Positions 13,060 to 24,672 of a stretch of DNA of 64,000 nt are shown here, piece by piece (the first letter of the stretch is position 1; the number at the start of each line of letters is the position of its first letter). Source of the stretch: Annulohypoxylon bovei var. microspora. Taxonomy: Eukaryota; Ascomycota; Sordariomycetes; Xylariales; Hypoxylaceae. The stretch spans positions 1 through 64,000 of the forward strand of contig MU405293.1 in the NCBI GenBank assembly GCA_022836615.1. Direction: 5' to 3'. A program made the translations under genes and the position numbers. Under the pieces are notes generated by a model. The model had not been told where the DNA came from and made no database searches. It was given only the letters and a program-made list of their open reading frames with translations.

Positions 13060-16000
13060 TTATTTTTCCATGTGTCCACTGTTGAGCAGCATCTCTAGGA
13101 CGATCTGTTGTCCTGCAACCTCCGGGTGCGCCATGCAGATCTTGACGGTGCCTTTGGAATCGAGTCCGTTATCGACAGAGACGGGGTTCAAAGTTTGCGC
13201 GGTCGCACTCGAAGCGCCTCCTGTCGGTCCCCGGAAACCGTAATCGAGAACCCTCACATCTCTTCCGGCGATGATCTGGCGTAATCGACCGTTCTCGGCA
13301 TTGCGTACCTCTACATAATCTTCATTGAACAGTAGTAGGTACTGGCCATACATTGTCGCACCCCTCGCCTTCTTCTGCTTTCCCGAGTATTCCATGATAA
13401 CGCTACGGCTGACGTCACCATACTTATCCACATATACGGCGCAGTCTTCGTAGGCCAAAAGAAACTCTTGGTCGTTCAGACGGAACATACCGAGTGGTCG
13501 CTGTTCCTTAATGCGATTTGCAATATTGGCAATAGCGGGTTGCCTGACGTCGGGTATTGACATAGGTATTTTCTTGTCGAGAGTCAATAGCTCAAACCCT
13601 CTAGCCGTCGAGACAGAAATGTACGTATGGAAAATGTTAAGCGAGTAACATTCTGTAGGGAAAAAGAACTCGTCGTAATCTCGGAAACTCTCCGTCACAC
13701 CCACGCCGGCTTTTCGGCTACCCCCGAATAGACGCGACTTCTTCTCCGTTGCTTTTTGGAAGACGGGCTCAAGCACCTTAAAAGTGCTGTGTAGGTTTTC
13801 CTTCTTCTTGTAGAACACCAACATTCGATCCTTCATACGGGCTGTTGCGAAGAATGACACGTCCTTAGCTAAGCGTTGGGGAGAGCGACGGGGGTTATCG
13901 TTCGAGGGAGCTGGAAAGTTCGAGGGAGGTGATACTACGTCGAGGGGGTAGGAAATAAGATTTCTCTCCGACAACACTAGAACGACGGAAAACTCCTCGA
14001 GCACAGCGATCTGCGTAACTCGATTCAATGCAACCGTCTAAAAACGAGTAAGTAGGTAGTACAAAACATGAGTAGATAGATGTCATTACCTTGTTCCAGC
14101 CCCTTTGGTCACTTGCCTCCGACACACAAACGCCCATGTCTGTACCCACTGCGACCATGTTCTTGCCGAATGCAGAGAAACCGGTAGCACAGTTGACTCC
14201 TGCTCTAGAGATTGGAGGAGGGCCGCGACCTGATCCACATGCTTTTTCCACCTCCCGAATGGCTCTATCAAGGGGAGTCCCACGTATATGCACACCGCCA
14301 ACATATTTGCCGATGGCAGCTACTGGGTCATAGGCAAAAGCACTGTCGGCCATCACGCGCAATTTAAACGGCTCTGCATTTTGAGCATGCAAAGCCTTAG
14401 CGTGCCGCGTCTTAGCCTCGATGATCCTGTCACACCAATCCTGTCGTGCCTGGGCGGATTGGGCGAATAGAGTATAGACTTCATGTCCTAGGTGCTTGAT
14501 ACGGAAAGGATAGAGAGTTCTCCCTTCGCTATCAGCTGAATTAGCAGTCGCCAACCTGGTGACCGCTACGGAACCGACGGATGAGGCCGTAGCTGCATGA
14601 TCAAGACCGGGCCGTTCAGTACTATTCGACGCTACTTTGTTAAGTTTGGTGGTATCCAAGGTCGGGTTTGCTGCTCGAGTTAACGGTGTTGCAATTCCCT
14701 TCTGTTTGGTGATGGGGTCATCTTGACTGCTTTCGAGGAATAACAAAGGCATAGGGATAGGCTAAAAAAGTTAGCAAATGATGGCCAGGGCAGGGATGAA
14801 ATACCCACTTCTTTTGATACATCGTATTTCCTGTCTTGTCTACCATCTCTTGACACAACCAGTTTGGCGAGAATCAAGTAATGGTCGAATAATAGAGCAT
14901 GCGTATCTACCCATCGCACACCCTTCGAACCCATCCTCTGGAGATCGCCTTGGAGTATGAGTTCTCGGCCAAGGTGGTCTAAGTGAAGGTCGGCGTGGAA
15001 GCCCGGGCGGAGAACAAGCATCTGGTCCAGCTCGATCATCGTCACTTTCTTCTGCATCTCATCCACTTTAGCATCGCATTCCAAAGTCATTGACTTGACT
15101 TCTTCAATAGCCCGCTTGAGATTTGCCTTTTCCTCACTATCATGTACCATATGCTTCAATACTGTCTCCAGGAGGAGAGAATATCTTTGCAGGCGCGTGA
15201 TAGGATCTTTCAGGTAGCTGGTCCAGTCGAGACGTTGTGATCGAGGATGTGCTTGGTTGGCATTAAGAAAATCTCTGAACAAGAAGTTCCTATCTGCTTC
15301 TTTCTTCACTTGGTACCGCGCGTAAGGGAAGGCGGAAGCGTAATCAACGTAAGCGGCTCTAGCTTTTCGTACCCACTCTCTAAAGATGTCGCTAAAGCCC
15401 ACAATCCAGGGACCTTGTTCCTTTTGCCGATATTTCAGTTGAGCTAACAAATGATCCATATTGACCTGCTGGACTCCATCAACTTTGCCGAATACATTGC
15501 TAACGAACTTATCGATCCGACCCTCAGCAACGATCCTGGGTTGAGATTGGAGGAGGCGGTCTCGATACAAGACTCGAAGAACGTCGAGACGATCCATATA
15601 CACTTCTTCCGATGTCACGATTTCGTGAAGAACATTTTGCCGCGAGACTTCCTTCTTAGGCCTGCCCTCGGTGCTCTCCTTAGTCATGTGATAAAATGTC
15701 GCCCAGTCGACTGTCTTGACGCCATTAGACATGAAGTCGTCTAGGTTCGCTTTCTTCAGAGTCCTGGTACAGTGATGAGAATAACAACGTGCTGGCAATT
15801 CGTGCCCTGTTTCATCGTCGTCATATTCATGCAACTTGGGCGCATAGCAGCCGGAGCCGGTTAGCTGCCATATTACGCCTGTGATAGAGCCAGGCCCAAA
15901 TTTAAGCCACTCCTCTTCGGGGACAAGAATACCAGCCTCTAGCATCGAGTCCGCAACCTGAGCACTAAGAGCCTCGGCATCTGCGACATTCATTGTAGGG

Positions 16001-18450
16001 ACCTTTAGGCAGAACAGCCTGACAAGGCCGTCCTCAAGAGTTTTCCTCTTCAAATCAGGTTCGCCATCGGCCATCTCGCGAATCCATTTAGCAATGCCAC
16101 TTAGAGCCCACGGTTCCGCACAAGAACGAACGTCAACTACAGTAAGCTTCTCTGGTTGAAATTTTCTTCGCCGGCCGCTGGGTAGGGTAATTACGTCGTA
16201 ATTTATCGATGAGGCTGTTCCTGTTTCATAACCCTCATATGGTAGCCCTTGTTGAGCTGCTAATTGTTGTTGCTGCCTCATGTGTCTCAACCTTGCGTTC
16301 CTTTCTTCAGCGGCATCAGTCTTGGACCTACCAGGAGGCTGAACTAGGGGTGAGGTGCTATGGCTGGACAACGATATAGATCTTTCAACTTGAAGCTGCT
16401 GCGCGTTCTGCCCATATTGAGCATCTGGTCCAGAGTATGAGCGTGAATCTACACTGAGAGAGTGTCCATGTTGACCCTGTCGGCTTGGTGATTGGGCAGA
16501 CAACATCGAACTGCTGTCCGAGCCAGCAGGGATAGCGGGGAGAGGTCTATTAGAGAGGCCGGGATGGTAGAACATATCCGGATAATCATCTTTAGGAGAC
16601 TCGCTACCGCTCTGTCTCGAATGAAGGGAAACACGTTCGTCTCCTTCGTCAAAGCTTAGGCGATGCGCAGTTGGTCGCTGTAAGCCACCGGTGCCCTCGT
16701 AGTCAACGTCGGCTTGTTCAAAGGCTGGGTATCTGTTACTTCCGTGACTCCTCTGGGATGTATGATTACTACGAGTTGGTAGGATCTGCGTTTCCCCAGG
16801 CGTGATGTCAGAAATCGGAGGGGATCCAAGATTATTGTCATAAGTTAGGTTCCCTGCGTAGCCACCGCCCATAAGCCCAAGATCCATCCCGGCATAGTCG
16901 CTATCGCTGCTCGGCTCCTCTTTATGAGTCGCCAGAGTAGGTTGAGAAGAAGCCTCCGGCTGATTGAAATAGGGCAACGGCCCGCCGACTGTACTAAATC
17001 GACGATCGTCCTCTTCAGCTTGATGTAGTGCCCAAGCCCCAGCCGCGCCCTCGGGGTCGCTCTCATCTCCTTCATATCCTTCGTGTGCGTACGGGTTGGT
17101 CGAATGATTCCTATTTAAAGTCGACGCATTGGAAGAGTAACGGTTCACTCCGGACGGCTCATCATGGCTGGTCAGCGTTGTAGCGGTCGAGCGGTAGCTC
17201 GCGTTGGATGTCAACCGACGGAGATTCTGTAAATCACCGTCAAGCACAGCGCCATTACGCTGATCGAATCCCGTTGGCCGTGAACCATTTCGGTTCGCAA
17301 GTTCGGCTTCGATATCCTGTATGATACTATCCTGGGCGGAATATTCTTGGGACACGTCGGGCGCTATAGCTCCATTGCGAGCATATCGGCCTTCTGCGCT
17401 ATCATCAACCGGCCGACTCGGCAATGGCGCGTTCGTCGGATGTCGCGCCAAACCAGTTACAAGCTGCGAATGTGCTGGGGGTGACGGCAAAGGTGATGCT
17501 GCCGAGTTCGATCTCGACGCACGATTTATGAATGAATGCGGATCGCTAGCTGAGTAGTTCGGACCTACAGGTATCTGCGAATGAGTTGGGTATGGCGCCT
17601 GGTCGGATGCAGATGAGTCGGAAGAATAAAACGTAGCTGGCGGGGTCCTAGCATCGTTCGAATAGCTCGTGCTATATTGTAGCTGTGCGGAATCATAACT
17701 GGGAGTATGATTTGGAGCTGCACCGCTTGTACCAGACGGGTATGATAAATTATAGGTTGTCTGCTCATAACCAGCACCGTAGGTGGTCGGTGTAGCAGAC
17801 GATTGTCTCTGTTGGGCGGCGCTAGAGGAATATGTAGGTTGGGCTTGGAAATAGGATGACTGATTTAACGGCGGCGAACCGTAAGACTGACTATTGTAGT
17901 TGGTATAGCCAGCATAAGTTGACTGGCGCTGGGGTACTGCTGAACCAGAATATGCGGCGGGATTATACGGAGCAGGCGTAAAACTGCTAGGCGTCGTTGT
18001 AGTAGGACTGTACGGAGCAGCAGTCGTCGTCGCATTCGGCTGTCCCCACCTATGCGATGGGTGCGGGAGATAAGGTGCTGAAGTCGACTGAGATCGGGCG
18101 AAGGCTTGCGGATTGTATGTTGACGGCGTAGGAGGCGTCTGAGGCTGATACTGATGCTGGTATCCGGCCATGGCGACACTTGAATTGCCATAGTTGGATC
18201 TATTAGGATCGCTTGGACTTGCTAGGAACAGCTCATCACGATTGCCGAGACCTGCAACTGAAGTGTTCAAGGTTGGTTGATAACTTGGGCGAGTAACGGT
18301 CGAGGCAAAAGCGCTAGAATCATCACCGTTGTTAAAACTTGGCTGCCGATGCGGATATGCTGTCTGGTCTTGGGAAGACCGATTCGCAACAGGATATTGT
18401 ACGGGAGGAATGTGGCCATACCGGCGCTGGTCGTTGTCTCGGAAGGACAT
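13060..18450 (-). CDS. Rho1 guanine nucleotide exchange factor, Rom1/Rom2 type
   Basis: Exons on the minus strand: 18450-14809, 14761-14090, 14037-13060, with introns of 47 and 52 bp, both phase 0; 1763 residues. The first ATG in frame starts MSFRDNDQ. The N-terminal 740 residues are low-complexity, rich in Ser, Tyr, Pro, Gln. A DEP-like segment follows (about 763-896), then the DH domain (about 930-1130, with EIVTSEEVYMDRL and KDPITRLQRYSLLLE), a PH domain split by intron 1 (the joined PIPMPLLFLES is a hallmark of this family), and a C-terminal CNH domain (about 1350-1740). Proteins of this architecture activate Rho1 at the plasma membrane and feed glucan synthase and the cell-wall integrity kinase pathway. 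The gene appears intact and single-copy in style. Confidence 0.95.
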
Positions 18451-19076
18451 GTTGAGCGGCGCGAGGGGGTCGTTGCGCAACGGCCTACTAGAGTAGGGTA
18501 TCTCGGGTATCGACAAGTGGGTTAACGGCGATGTCGCATTGATGGGCGTTAATAGGTTGGAACTCTATTGTGGCCCGAATTTGACAGCGTGCATCCTCAT
18601 AAGCCCCAGTCTCAGAAGAAGCCTAGAATAAAGTTCGTCTTCGGGGAATTCAAAAGACACTAGACGGTGTAAATGGAAAGCATCTGAACGGCACACAAAA
18701 GCCAGTGAATAAAACGATAGACGTTGTCTTTAACAGTTGGTTCGTCGCACGCACGTCACAAAGTTGAATGTTAAAAGTCAATGGTTAAACTCGTTAATGT
18801 CGTAAAACCTTAGCTACCTAAAAAGAGGTAGGTATGTGAGAATATGGAGAATATGGGGAATATGTGAGAATAAGGTGGCAGGGTGGGTGATAGAAGTGAG
18901 ACTCGACGATGTGCAGAGGCGGAATAAAATTATAATAATACAGGCTGAACGTAGGTTTTATTGACTCGGTAGGATTTGCGCGACTAAAAATTAAGAATTG
19001 TCAAGATAAATATTACCCATTCTGTGCGCAAGCGTATAGATAGATGTTTAGATGTTTAGGTAGGAAGTTGAACGGA
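18451..19076. other. Upstream region of the Rho GEF gene
   Basis: No coding frame is supported. AATATGGAGAATATGG-type short duplications occur near 18839-18866 and a TAGATGTTTAGATGTTTAGG duplication lies at about 19040-19060. The pogo-like transposon begins 3' of this, so it sits within about 630 bp of the GEF start codon. Confidence 0.5.
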
Positions 19077-19078
19077 TA

Positions 19079-19124
19079 CCGCCTTTTTTTGAATATTCTG
19101 CGTTCGTGGAGACCCACTTTTAAA
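19079..19124 (+). repeat. Left 46-bp terminal inverted repeat
   Basis: Begins CCGCCTTTTTTTGAATATTC and ends GACCCACTTTTAAA. It is the exact reverse complement of 21771-21816. Confidence 0.95.
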
Positions 19125-19260
19125 ATTTTCTAAGCCCCTTTTGGCACGCTTTACCTGTTGTAGCTAGCGTAAAAGTGAGGCTCTGCTGTTTCCAATATCA
19201 AAATATTGAACTGATTTTGTATGTAAAATTTTCAGTTTTTTCAACAATTGACTTGTAATA

Positions 19261-21201
19261 ATGGATAGCTCGTCTGTAAGCGTTCCAAAACGTAAGAAAA
19301 CTGGTCGTACACATAAGTGCGTTTCAAAACGCGTTTTTTCTCGAATCACCCCTTATACACGAAATAAACCACGTAATTCCAATAAGAAAAAAAAGGACGT
19401 TTTAACCTGGCTCGTACAAGTCAGAGTACCATTACGGCAATCGATAGCAGTTTTTGGGTATGTTAAACCCCATCGCCAGTATCCTACAGACGAATTCGAG
19501 CCTCCAGAAACCGGTTTTCGACGACCTACTTTCGTAGAAGCTGCCGCGTTCTTCAAAATACCCAGTTCAACCGTACGGCTATGGTGGCACCGCCGTGACG
19601 ATATACTAGAAGGCGATTATAACAAGAACGGTCTTATTCATCCATCCTGGCCCGACTTAGAAGATAAACTGTATATCGCTTTTCTCGAAAGGCGTTCGCA
19701 AAACAAAGCCGCCACAAGAGCGTGGTTTAAAGTCAACGCGGCACGTTTATTTAAACAGCTGTACGAATCAGATCTCGAAGCTGTGTTTGTTTTCAGCTCG
19801 GGCTGGTTTACGAATTTCCTGAAAAGACACTGCCTCAGCCGTCGTCGGATAACGAAACACGCCAGCAAAGCCCCCGCCGAGATCAAAGAAGCCTGCATTC
19901 GATACTGCCTCTTCATACGAAAACACTCCTTACCTTCGAACGATTTACCAACCTGGGACCCCATCCTCGCAAGCCAGTTGCGAAGCTCCCCACCCCCAGC
20001 CTTAACCACGAGCTTTAGCAGCCCACCCGGCAGTCCCTTACAATCTATCGACGAGGCTACCGACGAGGCTATCGACGAGGCTATCGAAAGCCCACCAGAC
20101 CCTGATTCGATCGAAAGCTTACCCCGGCCTTCAATAACACGTCGTTTTCCGCTGTGGAGAATCTTAAATCTCGACGAAACCCCCATACCCTTCGAATTTC
20201 TCGATGGATATACGTACGAAACAACCGGGGCTCGTACGATCGCAGTAAGAACCGACCGTAGCGGTTGGAATAAACGCCAAGCCACCCTTTTACTGTGTAT
20301 CGATGCGAGCGGACGAATTTTTAAACCATTAGTCATCTTCCACGGTTCAGATACTAAGGGCGAATACGATGAAGAACGAAAATCGTACCCCCCGGGTGTT
20401 TTGGTACTGTTCAACGAGAAGGCGTACAACAACGAACCAGTATTTCACGATTGGATACGAAACGAGCTGGCAAGGTATACAATGGGTGAAAAAGCGCTGT
20501 TAACCATGGATGTTGCTGGCTTTCATAATACTGAAGGTATTAAACGAGAGCTTCGAGACGATCGAATCTTACCAGCTATGATACCCGGGGGGATGACTAG
20601 CCACATCCAGGTCCTTGATACCCACCTAAATAAGGTGGTGAAGCAATTACTTCGAAATTTTCACGATCTTTGGATGCAAAATCGTGAAGATGAATACGAG
20701 GCAAAAGGGATACCAGCCCCACCTTTAACAACAAGGGATCAAAGGATCAAAACCACCTTTATTATTGATCAAATGATTCAAGAGCTTAAAAGGCCAGTTT
20801 ATCAAGAGCTTATTCGTAAGGGATTTAAACAAACTGGTGCCTCAGTACGACCAGACGGCTCAGAGGATAATTTGATTAAAATCAAGGGTTTATCAGAAGA
20901 GGATCACCGAGATCTTCGTGAGGCTTTAAAAAACCAGGGCAATATCGCCAACGCCGTTGAACCAGCAACAGTTATTGATTCCTTTGCTCCCGAGCTTAGT
21001 GGGGCTGATTTGGATGAAACTGAGGTTATAGAAGGACCGGGTGATACTGTAAGAAGCCCTTACTTCAACCTGACGAATAAGGAGTTGAAATTATTACTGA
21101 AAAATAGAAATTTGACACAAGGTGGTAATAAGGCTGTTTTGGTGGAAAGATTGCTACGTAACGATCAGGATACCTTAGATATCGATGACTGGTTTGATTA
21201 A
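19261..21201 (+). CDS. DD35D transposase with C-terminal SAP domain
   Basis: One exon, 646 residues. It would bind the element's inverted ends and carry out cut-and-paste transposition at TA. A helix-turn-helix lies at about 85-112 (FVEAAAFFKIPSSTVRLWW), then a CENP-B/Tc5-type HTH at about 128-200 (WFTNFLKRHCLSRRRITKH). The DDE_1 catalytic core has Asp305 (LNLDETP), Asp417 (LLTMDVAGFH) and Asp453 (IQVLDTHLNK), a 35-residue spacing as in the pogo/Fot lineage. An unusual feature is a C-terminal SAP-like DNA-binding motif at about 601-637 (NLTNKELKLLLKNRNLT, then GNKAVLVERLL). A short DEATDEAIDEAIE repeat lies near residue 265. The frame is intact, so activity is possible but unproven. Confidence 0.93.
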   Translation: MDSSSVSVPKRKKTGRTHKCVSKRVFSRITPYTRNKPRNSNKKKKDVLTWLVQVRVPLRQSIAVFGYVKPHRQYPTDEFEPPETGFRRPTFVEAAAFFKIPSSTVRLWWHRRDDILEGDYNKNGLIHPSWPDLEDKLYIAFLERRSQNKAATRAWFKVNAARLFKQLYESDLEAVFVFSSGWFTNFLKRHCLSRRRITKHASKAPAEIKEACIRYCLFIRKHSLPSNDLPTWDPILASQLRSSPPPALTTSFSSPPGSPLQSIDEATDEAIDEAIESPPDPDSIESLPRPSITRRFPLWRILNLDETPIPFEFLDGYTYETTGARTIAVRTDRSGWNKRQATLLLCIDASGRIFKPLVIFHGSDTKGEYDEERKSYPPGVLVLFNEKAYNNEPVFHDWIRNELARYTMGEKALLTMDVAGFHNTEGIKRELRDDRILPAMIPGGMTSHIQVLDTHLNKVVKQLLRNFHDLWMQNREDEYEAKGIPAPPLTTRDQRIKTTFIIDQMIQELKRPVYQELIRKGFKQTGASVRPDGSEDNLIKIKGLSEEDHRDLREALKNQGNIANAVEPATVIDSFAPELSGADLDETEVIEGPGDTVRSPYFNLTNKELKLLLKNRNLTQGGNKAVLVERLLRNDQDTLDIDDWFD

Positions 21202-21229
21202 TCAGATCAACGATTAGATAATTCAGTTA

Positions 21230-21634
21230 TTAATACATTATACTGGCATATCCCCTACGATAATCCCTAGTATCTTCTAATCGTGTATCCCACTTGCTCC
21301 AGCGTTGCCCCAGCCTCGTAACCGTACATGTAACAACAACGTTGTTTTGAAGCTGTTGTTGGATTTCCAGCCAGTCTGGGAGAGACGCCCCCCTGTACGT
21401 CTTTTTCTTCAGCCAACCACGGTGGTTATTATCTTCATCGTATAACGATATACCCACGGGTTCTCCAGGTGTGGATGGGTCGCGTAATTGAAGGTTGTAC
21501 GGGGTATCGAGCTCAAAGCAAGAGCTATCGTCAAAATCGAGGGTGGCAACTAAAAATAAACGATTAGCCGCGCGTTTTAAATTAAAATAAATTAAGCACT
21601 TACAGATTATCTCGACGTCTTGTAAGGTGGGCAT
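21230..21634 (-). CDS. Small transposon-borne protein, antisense to the transposase
   Basis: Two exons on the minus strand: 21634-21604 (31 nt) and 21549-21230, with a 54-bp phase-1 intron GTAAGTG..TTTTTAG; 116 residues. It lies wholly inside the transposon, starts 137 bp from the right inverted repeat and ends 28 bp from the transposase stop, so the two genes converge. The protein begins MPTLQDVEII and has the pattern Y.LQLRD...PVGISLYD...RGWL; no domain was recognised. A stand-alone gene at 51434-51861 has the same exon plan and similar residues. The element may therefore carry a conserved accessory protein of unknown role. This inference rests on two copies seen here. Confidence 0.72.
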   Translation of the reverse strand: MPTLQDVEIICKCLIYFNLKRAANRLFLVATLDFDDSSCFELDTPYNLQLRDPSTPGEPVGISLYDEDNNHRGWLKKKTYRGASLPDWLEIQQQLQNNVVVTCTVTRLGQRWSKWDTRLEDTRDYRRGYASIMY

Positions 21635-21770
21635 CTTAGGTGTTTTTTCGTTGTTTTTTTACGTGGAAATGATTTTTTTCTAATTTAATTATAATAAAAA
21701 AGTGTAAATATTTCGAAGGTGTGTTGTTGAAAATACCCCAGGTTTCACCATCCTAATACGGTTAGGACCA

Positions 21771-21816
21771 TTTAAAAGTGGGTCTCCACGAACGCAGAAT
21801 ATTCAAAAAAAGGCGG
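21771..21816 (-). repeat. Right 46-bp terminal inverted repeat
   Basis: Exact reverse complement of 19079-19124, followed by the TA target duplication. Confidence 0.95.
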
Positions 21817-21818
21817 TA

Positions 21819-22176
21819 GATGTTTGATGGTTCAAGAAGATTGGGGATGGGTCACTAGGTTTAGGTCGAAGTGGTAGAAGTGGGCTGGGCTGAATTGGAA
21901 GGATTGGGGGCTGCTTCTCCAGTTGTTGGTGGCTCTTTTTTTCTTCTTCTAGGGTCTCCCAGGGCCTTTTTTTTTTGGGAAGTGACCCTCCCCGGTAAGA
22001 GCGTGGTCCGGTGGTGTAATGGTGTACAAAGTACCATGCAATAACAACGGCAGGTCCCCTCTAATACGCTACCCTAAGAAGTAGGTACAAATGCGAAAGA
22101 CCAAGCCACATTGGATCTCTATACCAGAGTAGGTAGAGGGAGGCTTTTAAGAAGGCTGTGCATCGTCACAACTTAC
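21819..22176. other. Non-coding stretch right of the transposon
   Basis: T-rich and G-rich low-complexity sequence. A GGTCCGGTGGTGTAATGGTG string at 22004-22023 resembles the first 20 bases of a fungal tRNA but no tRNA fold follows. No gene is supported. Confidence 0.5.
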
Positions 22177-22848
22177 CTACATATTGGCCTCCCATTCATC
22201 ATTTACTTGATTTGAATGATTTCTATATGACTCTGACTCTTTTCTCTCCAGGAATTGTGGAATCAAAGAATTGAATTCGAACACTGCCGCAAGACCTAGA
22301 GAATTATCGGTTGACAAATCAGAGGTCCATTTACCATCGCATACTACCCTGTCACAGTGCGTTCCCTTTTTAGCGATACTTATCACAATCCTTCAGCAAC
22401 CACAAAGGAGCCACATGCCTATTTGAATTGTTTCTACTGCAAGACTTGCTTTTGAAACGAATGGTTTCGGCGACCAATTTCAATATTTGATCTCTTATAT
22501 GGCCATGATTATCGACCTTACGAACGTGGTCAGTAGCCAAACTCGACATAGGAATTACGAAACAGTCAACACCAGCTACAATCTTTACAGGCCATCCACG
22601 TGGATTTGACCCATTGGGAACGTGCCTGCGTGTTTGATGACATCCCATAGAGATGGAGCAGGCACGGCACTGTAGCCGGCTGGTAGTGCTGACGGTTGGA
22701 CTCTCGCCAAATAACTGATCGCTACATCAACATGACTTAAAGGTAAGATCGTCGCTCTACCTTGTCCACAGACGAACTTGATAAGTGAATACTCTCCATC
22801 ATACCAATTCGTGAATAGTAGGTATTGTTTAGTGCAAAATCGTTGCAT
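22177..22848 (-). pseudogene. Possible broken gene of unknown function
   Basis: Three overlapping minus-strand frames (22848-22585, 22648-22370, 22386-22177) read as one amino-acid-diverse protein if two frame changes are allowed: FTNWYDGEYSLIKFVCGQG in the first, KIVAGVDCFVIPMSSLATD in the second, KWTSDLSTDNSLGLAAVFEF in the third. No clean GT..AG introns restore the frame at either junction, so decay is the simpler reading. No family was recognised. It could still be an expressed gene with unseen splicing or simply chance frames. Confidence 0.3.
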
Positions 22849-24306
22849 CTATCAGAGACAGAGCGGTTTTACCAGTTCAACTTAGAGGATAATCCCGCCC
22901 AGAGTTACGAAACTTGAATCTTCAGCTCCCGTTTGCAGGATCATTGGCTGCTTATACGAATAGTATCGCCGCTAAATTACTAGTCAGAAATACCAAGTCA
23001 GACTTTAAAGCTTCTCATCAAATGCGAAACTTTAACTCAACAGGACATTTTTCTTCTCCTAGGCATCTGTAACACGAAGCCCTAAATAACGTCACATTTT
23101 AGTATCCGAGTTGACATAATGTCACGCAGCTAGCTGTATCGACTTCCAGTAGCATGCGGCCACGTCTTGCCGGCCATATGTCGAACATATCTTTCTGCCG
23201 CCAAGATATTCTCCATTTCCAGATTACGAACGTGTGCTACACCCCGTAACTGGCTGCCATCCCTTCATACACATCCGAAGGAATATTCGCCGATGCCGAG
23301 TAGTATGAGGGTATGTTTTAACATAGTTAAGTTTAGTTTTTATACCTATCCCTTGGGCATCTTTTGAAACCCGTTTTGCGCTTCATAGGGCTGAACGGGT
23401 GATCTAAATTTATCTAAATAACGAGGTCCAGTCCAATTTAAGTTTCCACTTGTAACCAGATGATCAACCGGTTGAATGTGCCGGATGGTCCACATCACCT
23501 TAAATTGAGAAGACTTTCAAACTTGGAAGCTTAACTCTAAACCCTTTTTTCACCCCTATTTAGGGAAATATCGAAACATGTGAAATCTCTAATATAACGT
23601 CGATAACTGCTACGTCTTGATTAAAATCAAACTTAGCCTCTAAGCTACATACATGACAGCTGCGGCGTCGCACCGCAGAGAATGTTCGAAGGCAGTGAAA
23701 CATCCATAATGCCGTCATGGCCCCCGGAATTATCCAAACCCGCGTGCTGAGGTAGTCACTAAGGCAGTCACTAAGGCAGTCATCATAGCCGTTCGTGCCC
23801 CAATCTCGCAGCCTATATAGGCAATACGACGTAAGATGTACATTCGGATGAAGCATCTTGGGGTTCCCGCGGTCTAGAACGTCGTTCCTATATCGAAGCG
23901 TGTTTACAGGTAGGTAGGTACGGACCACAGTTTATACGTCACTTATTTATTTGTTTTAGGGGACTTCGCCTTTAGTAGCCACATAGCACGTGTCTACTAG
24001 GTAGGTAGGTTTCTTGCAACGCAAGCCTGAGCCGCAATAAGGCGGATCAGAAACTATGAACCTGTTTGCTTCATGTCGTACCACCGCAGTCCTCGGTCTG
24101 AAGCTCTCTTATCCCCTAGGCTTATCCTAGTTTCATTATACGCGACAGCTCTGAGTATTGTAACCTTATTGCATTTTGCAAGGTTGTAGAATTGGTAACT
24201 GGGCAGGCTATAGGTATTGAAACAAACCCAACCATAGCCTCATATATTCACGACAGTGCGCCATCAAGATATATGGATTGTTTAGAATCGAGGGGTCGAG
24301 CTAAGC
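22849..24306. other. Gene-poor stretch before the MITE
   Basis: Only short, conflicting frames occur (for example 23928-23560, minus, 122 codons, with no recognisable domain). AGGTAGGTAGGTA-type microsatellites occur at 23910-23922 and 23999-24011. Nothing else was identified. Confidence 0.45.
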
Positions 24307-24308
24307 TA

Positions 24309-24670
24309 CCGCCTATTTTCGAATCTTTGCAAAGTTGGCAGACCCGCTTTTAAGAAACACTAAACCCTTTGTGGTGCGCTTTACCGTTTATAGTTAGCTT
24401 CAACGTGAGGCTCTACTGGTTCCAATATCAAAAGAAACCTGATAAGAAATGATAAGGAGATTAGTAAGCAATTAGTAAGGAGCTGATAGCTTATCTTCAA
24501 GCGGTTATTGGTTAGTGTGTCTTGGCAGAACTGTAAAAATTTTACTGTAAAAGGAGTGGGGACATTTTAATCAGGTGTTGTTGAATGAACCCCAGATTCC
24601 ATTGGCTTAAAATGGTTAAAGCCATTTAAATATGGGTCTGCCAACTTTGCAAAGATTCGAAAATAGGCGG
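24309..24670. mobile_element. 362-bp MITE related to the pogo-like element
   Basis: 37-bp perfect inverted ends beginning CCGCCTATTTTCGAATC, flanked by TA on each side (24307-24308, 24671-24672). Next to the left end, the subterminal sequence GAGGCTCTACTGGTTCCAA matches 19179-19197 of the full element except at one base; the right side shares GGGGTTCATTCAACAACACC-like sequence. It has no transposase frame. The inverted ends differ from the full element at about 14 of 37 positions while both arms stay identical, so it belongs to a sister family and is not a direct deletion product. Confidence 0.88.
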
Positions 24671-24672
24671 TA

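Larger units (their letters stand above)
19079..21816 (+). mobile_element. Pogo/Fot-like DNA transposon, apparently intact
   Basis: A 2738-bp element with 46-bp perfect terminal inverted repeats (19079-19124 and 21771-21816) starting CCGCC, flanked on both sides by TA (19077-19078 and 21817-21818), the target duplication of the Tc1/mariner-pogo superfamily. It contains an uninterrupted transposase gene (19261-21201) and a second, convergent small gene (21634-21230, minus) 28 bp from it. There are no stops or RIP-like decay in either frame, so the insertion looks recent or the element escaped RIP. Confidence 0.93.

Noticed and set aside
22004..22080. tRNA gene starting GGTCCGGTGGTGTAATGG
   Set aside because: Only the first 20 bases look like a tRNA; no anticodon arm, B box or acceptor pairing follows.
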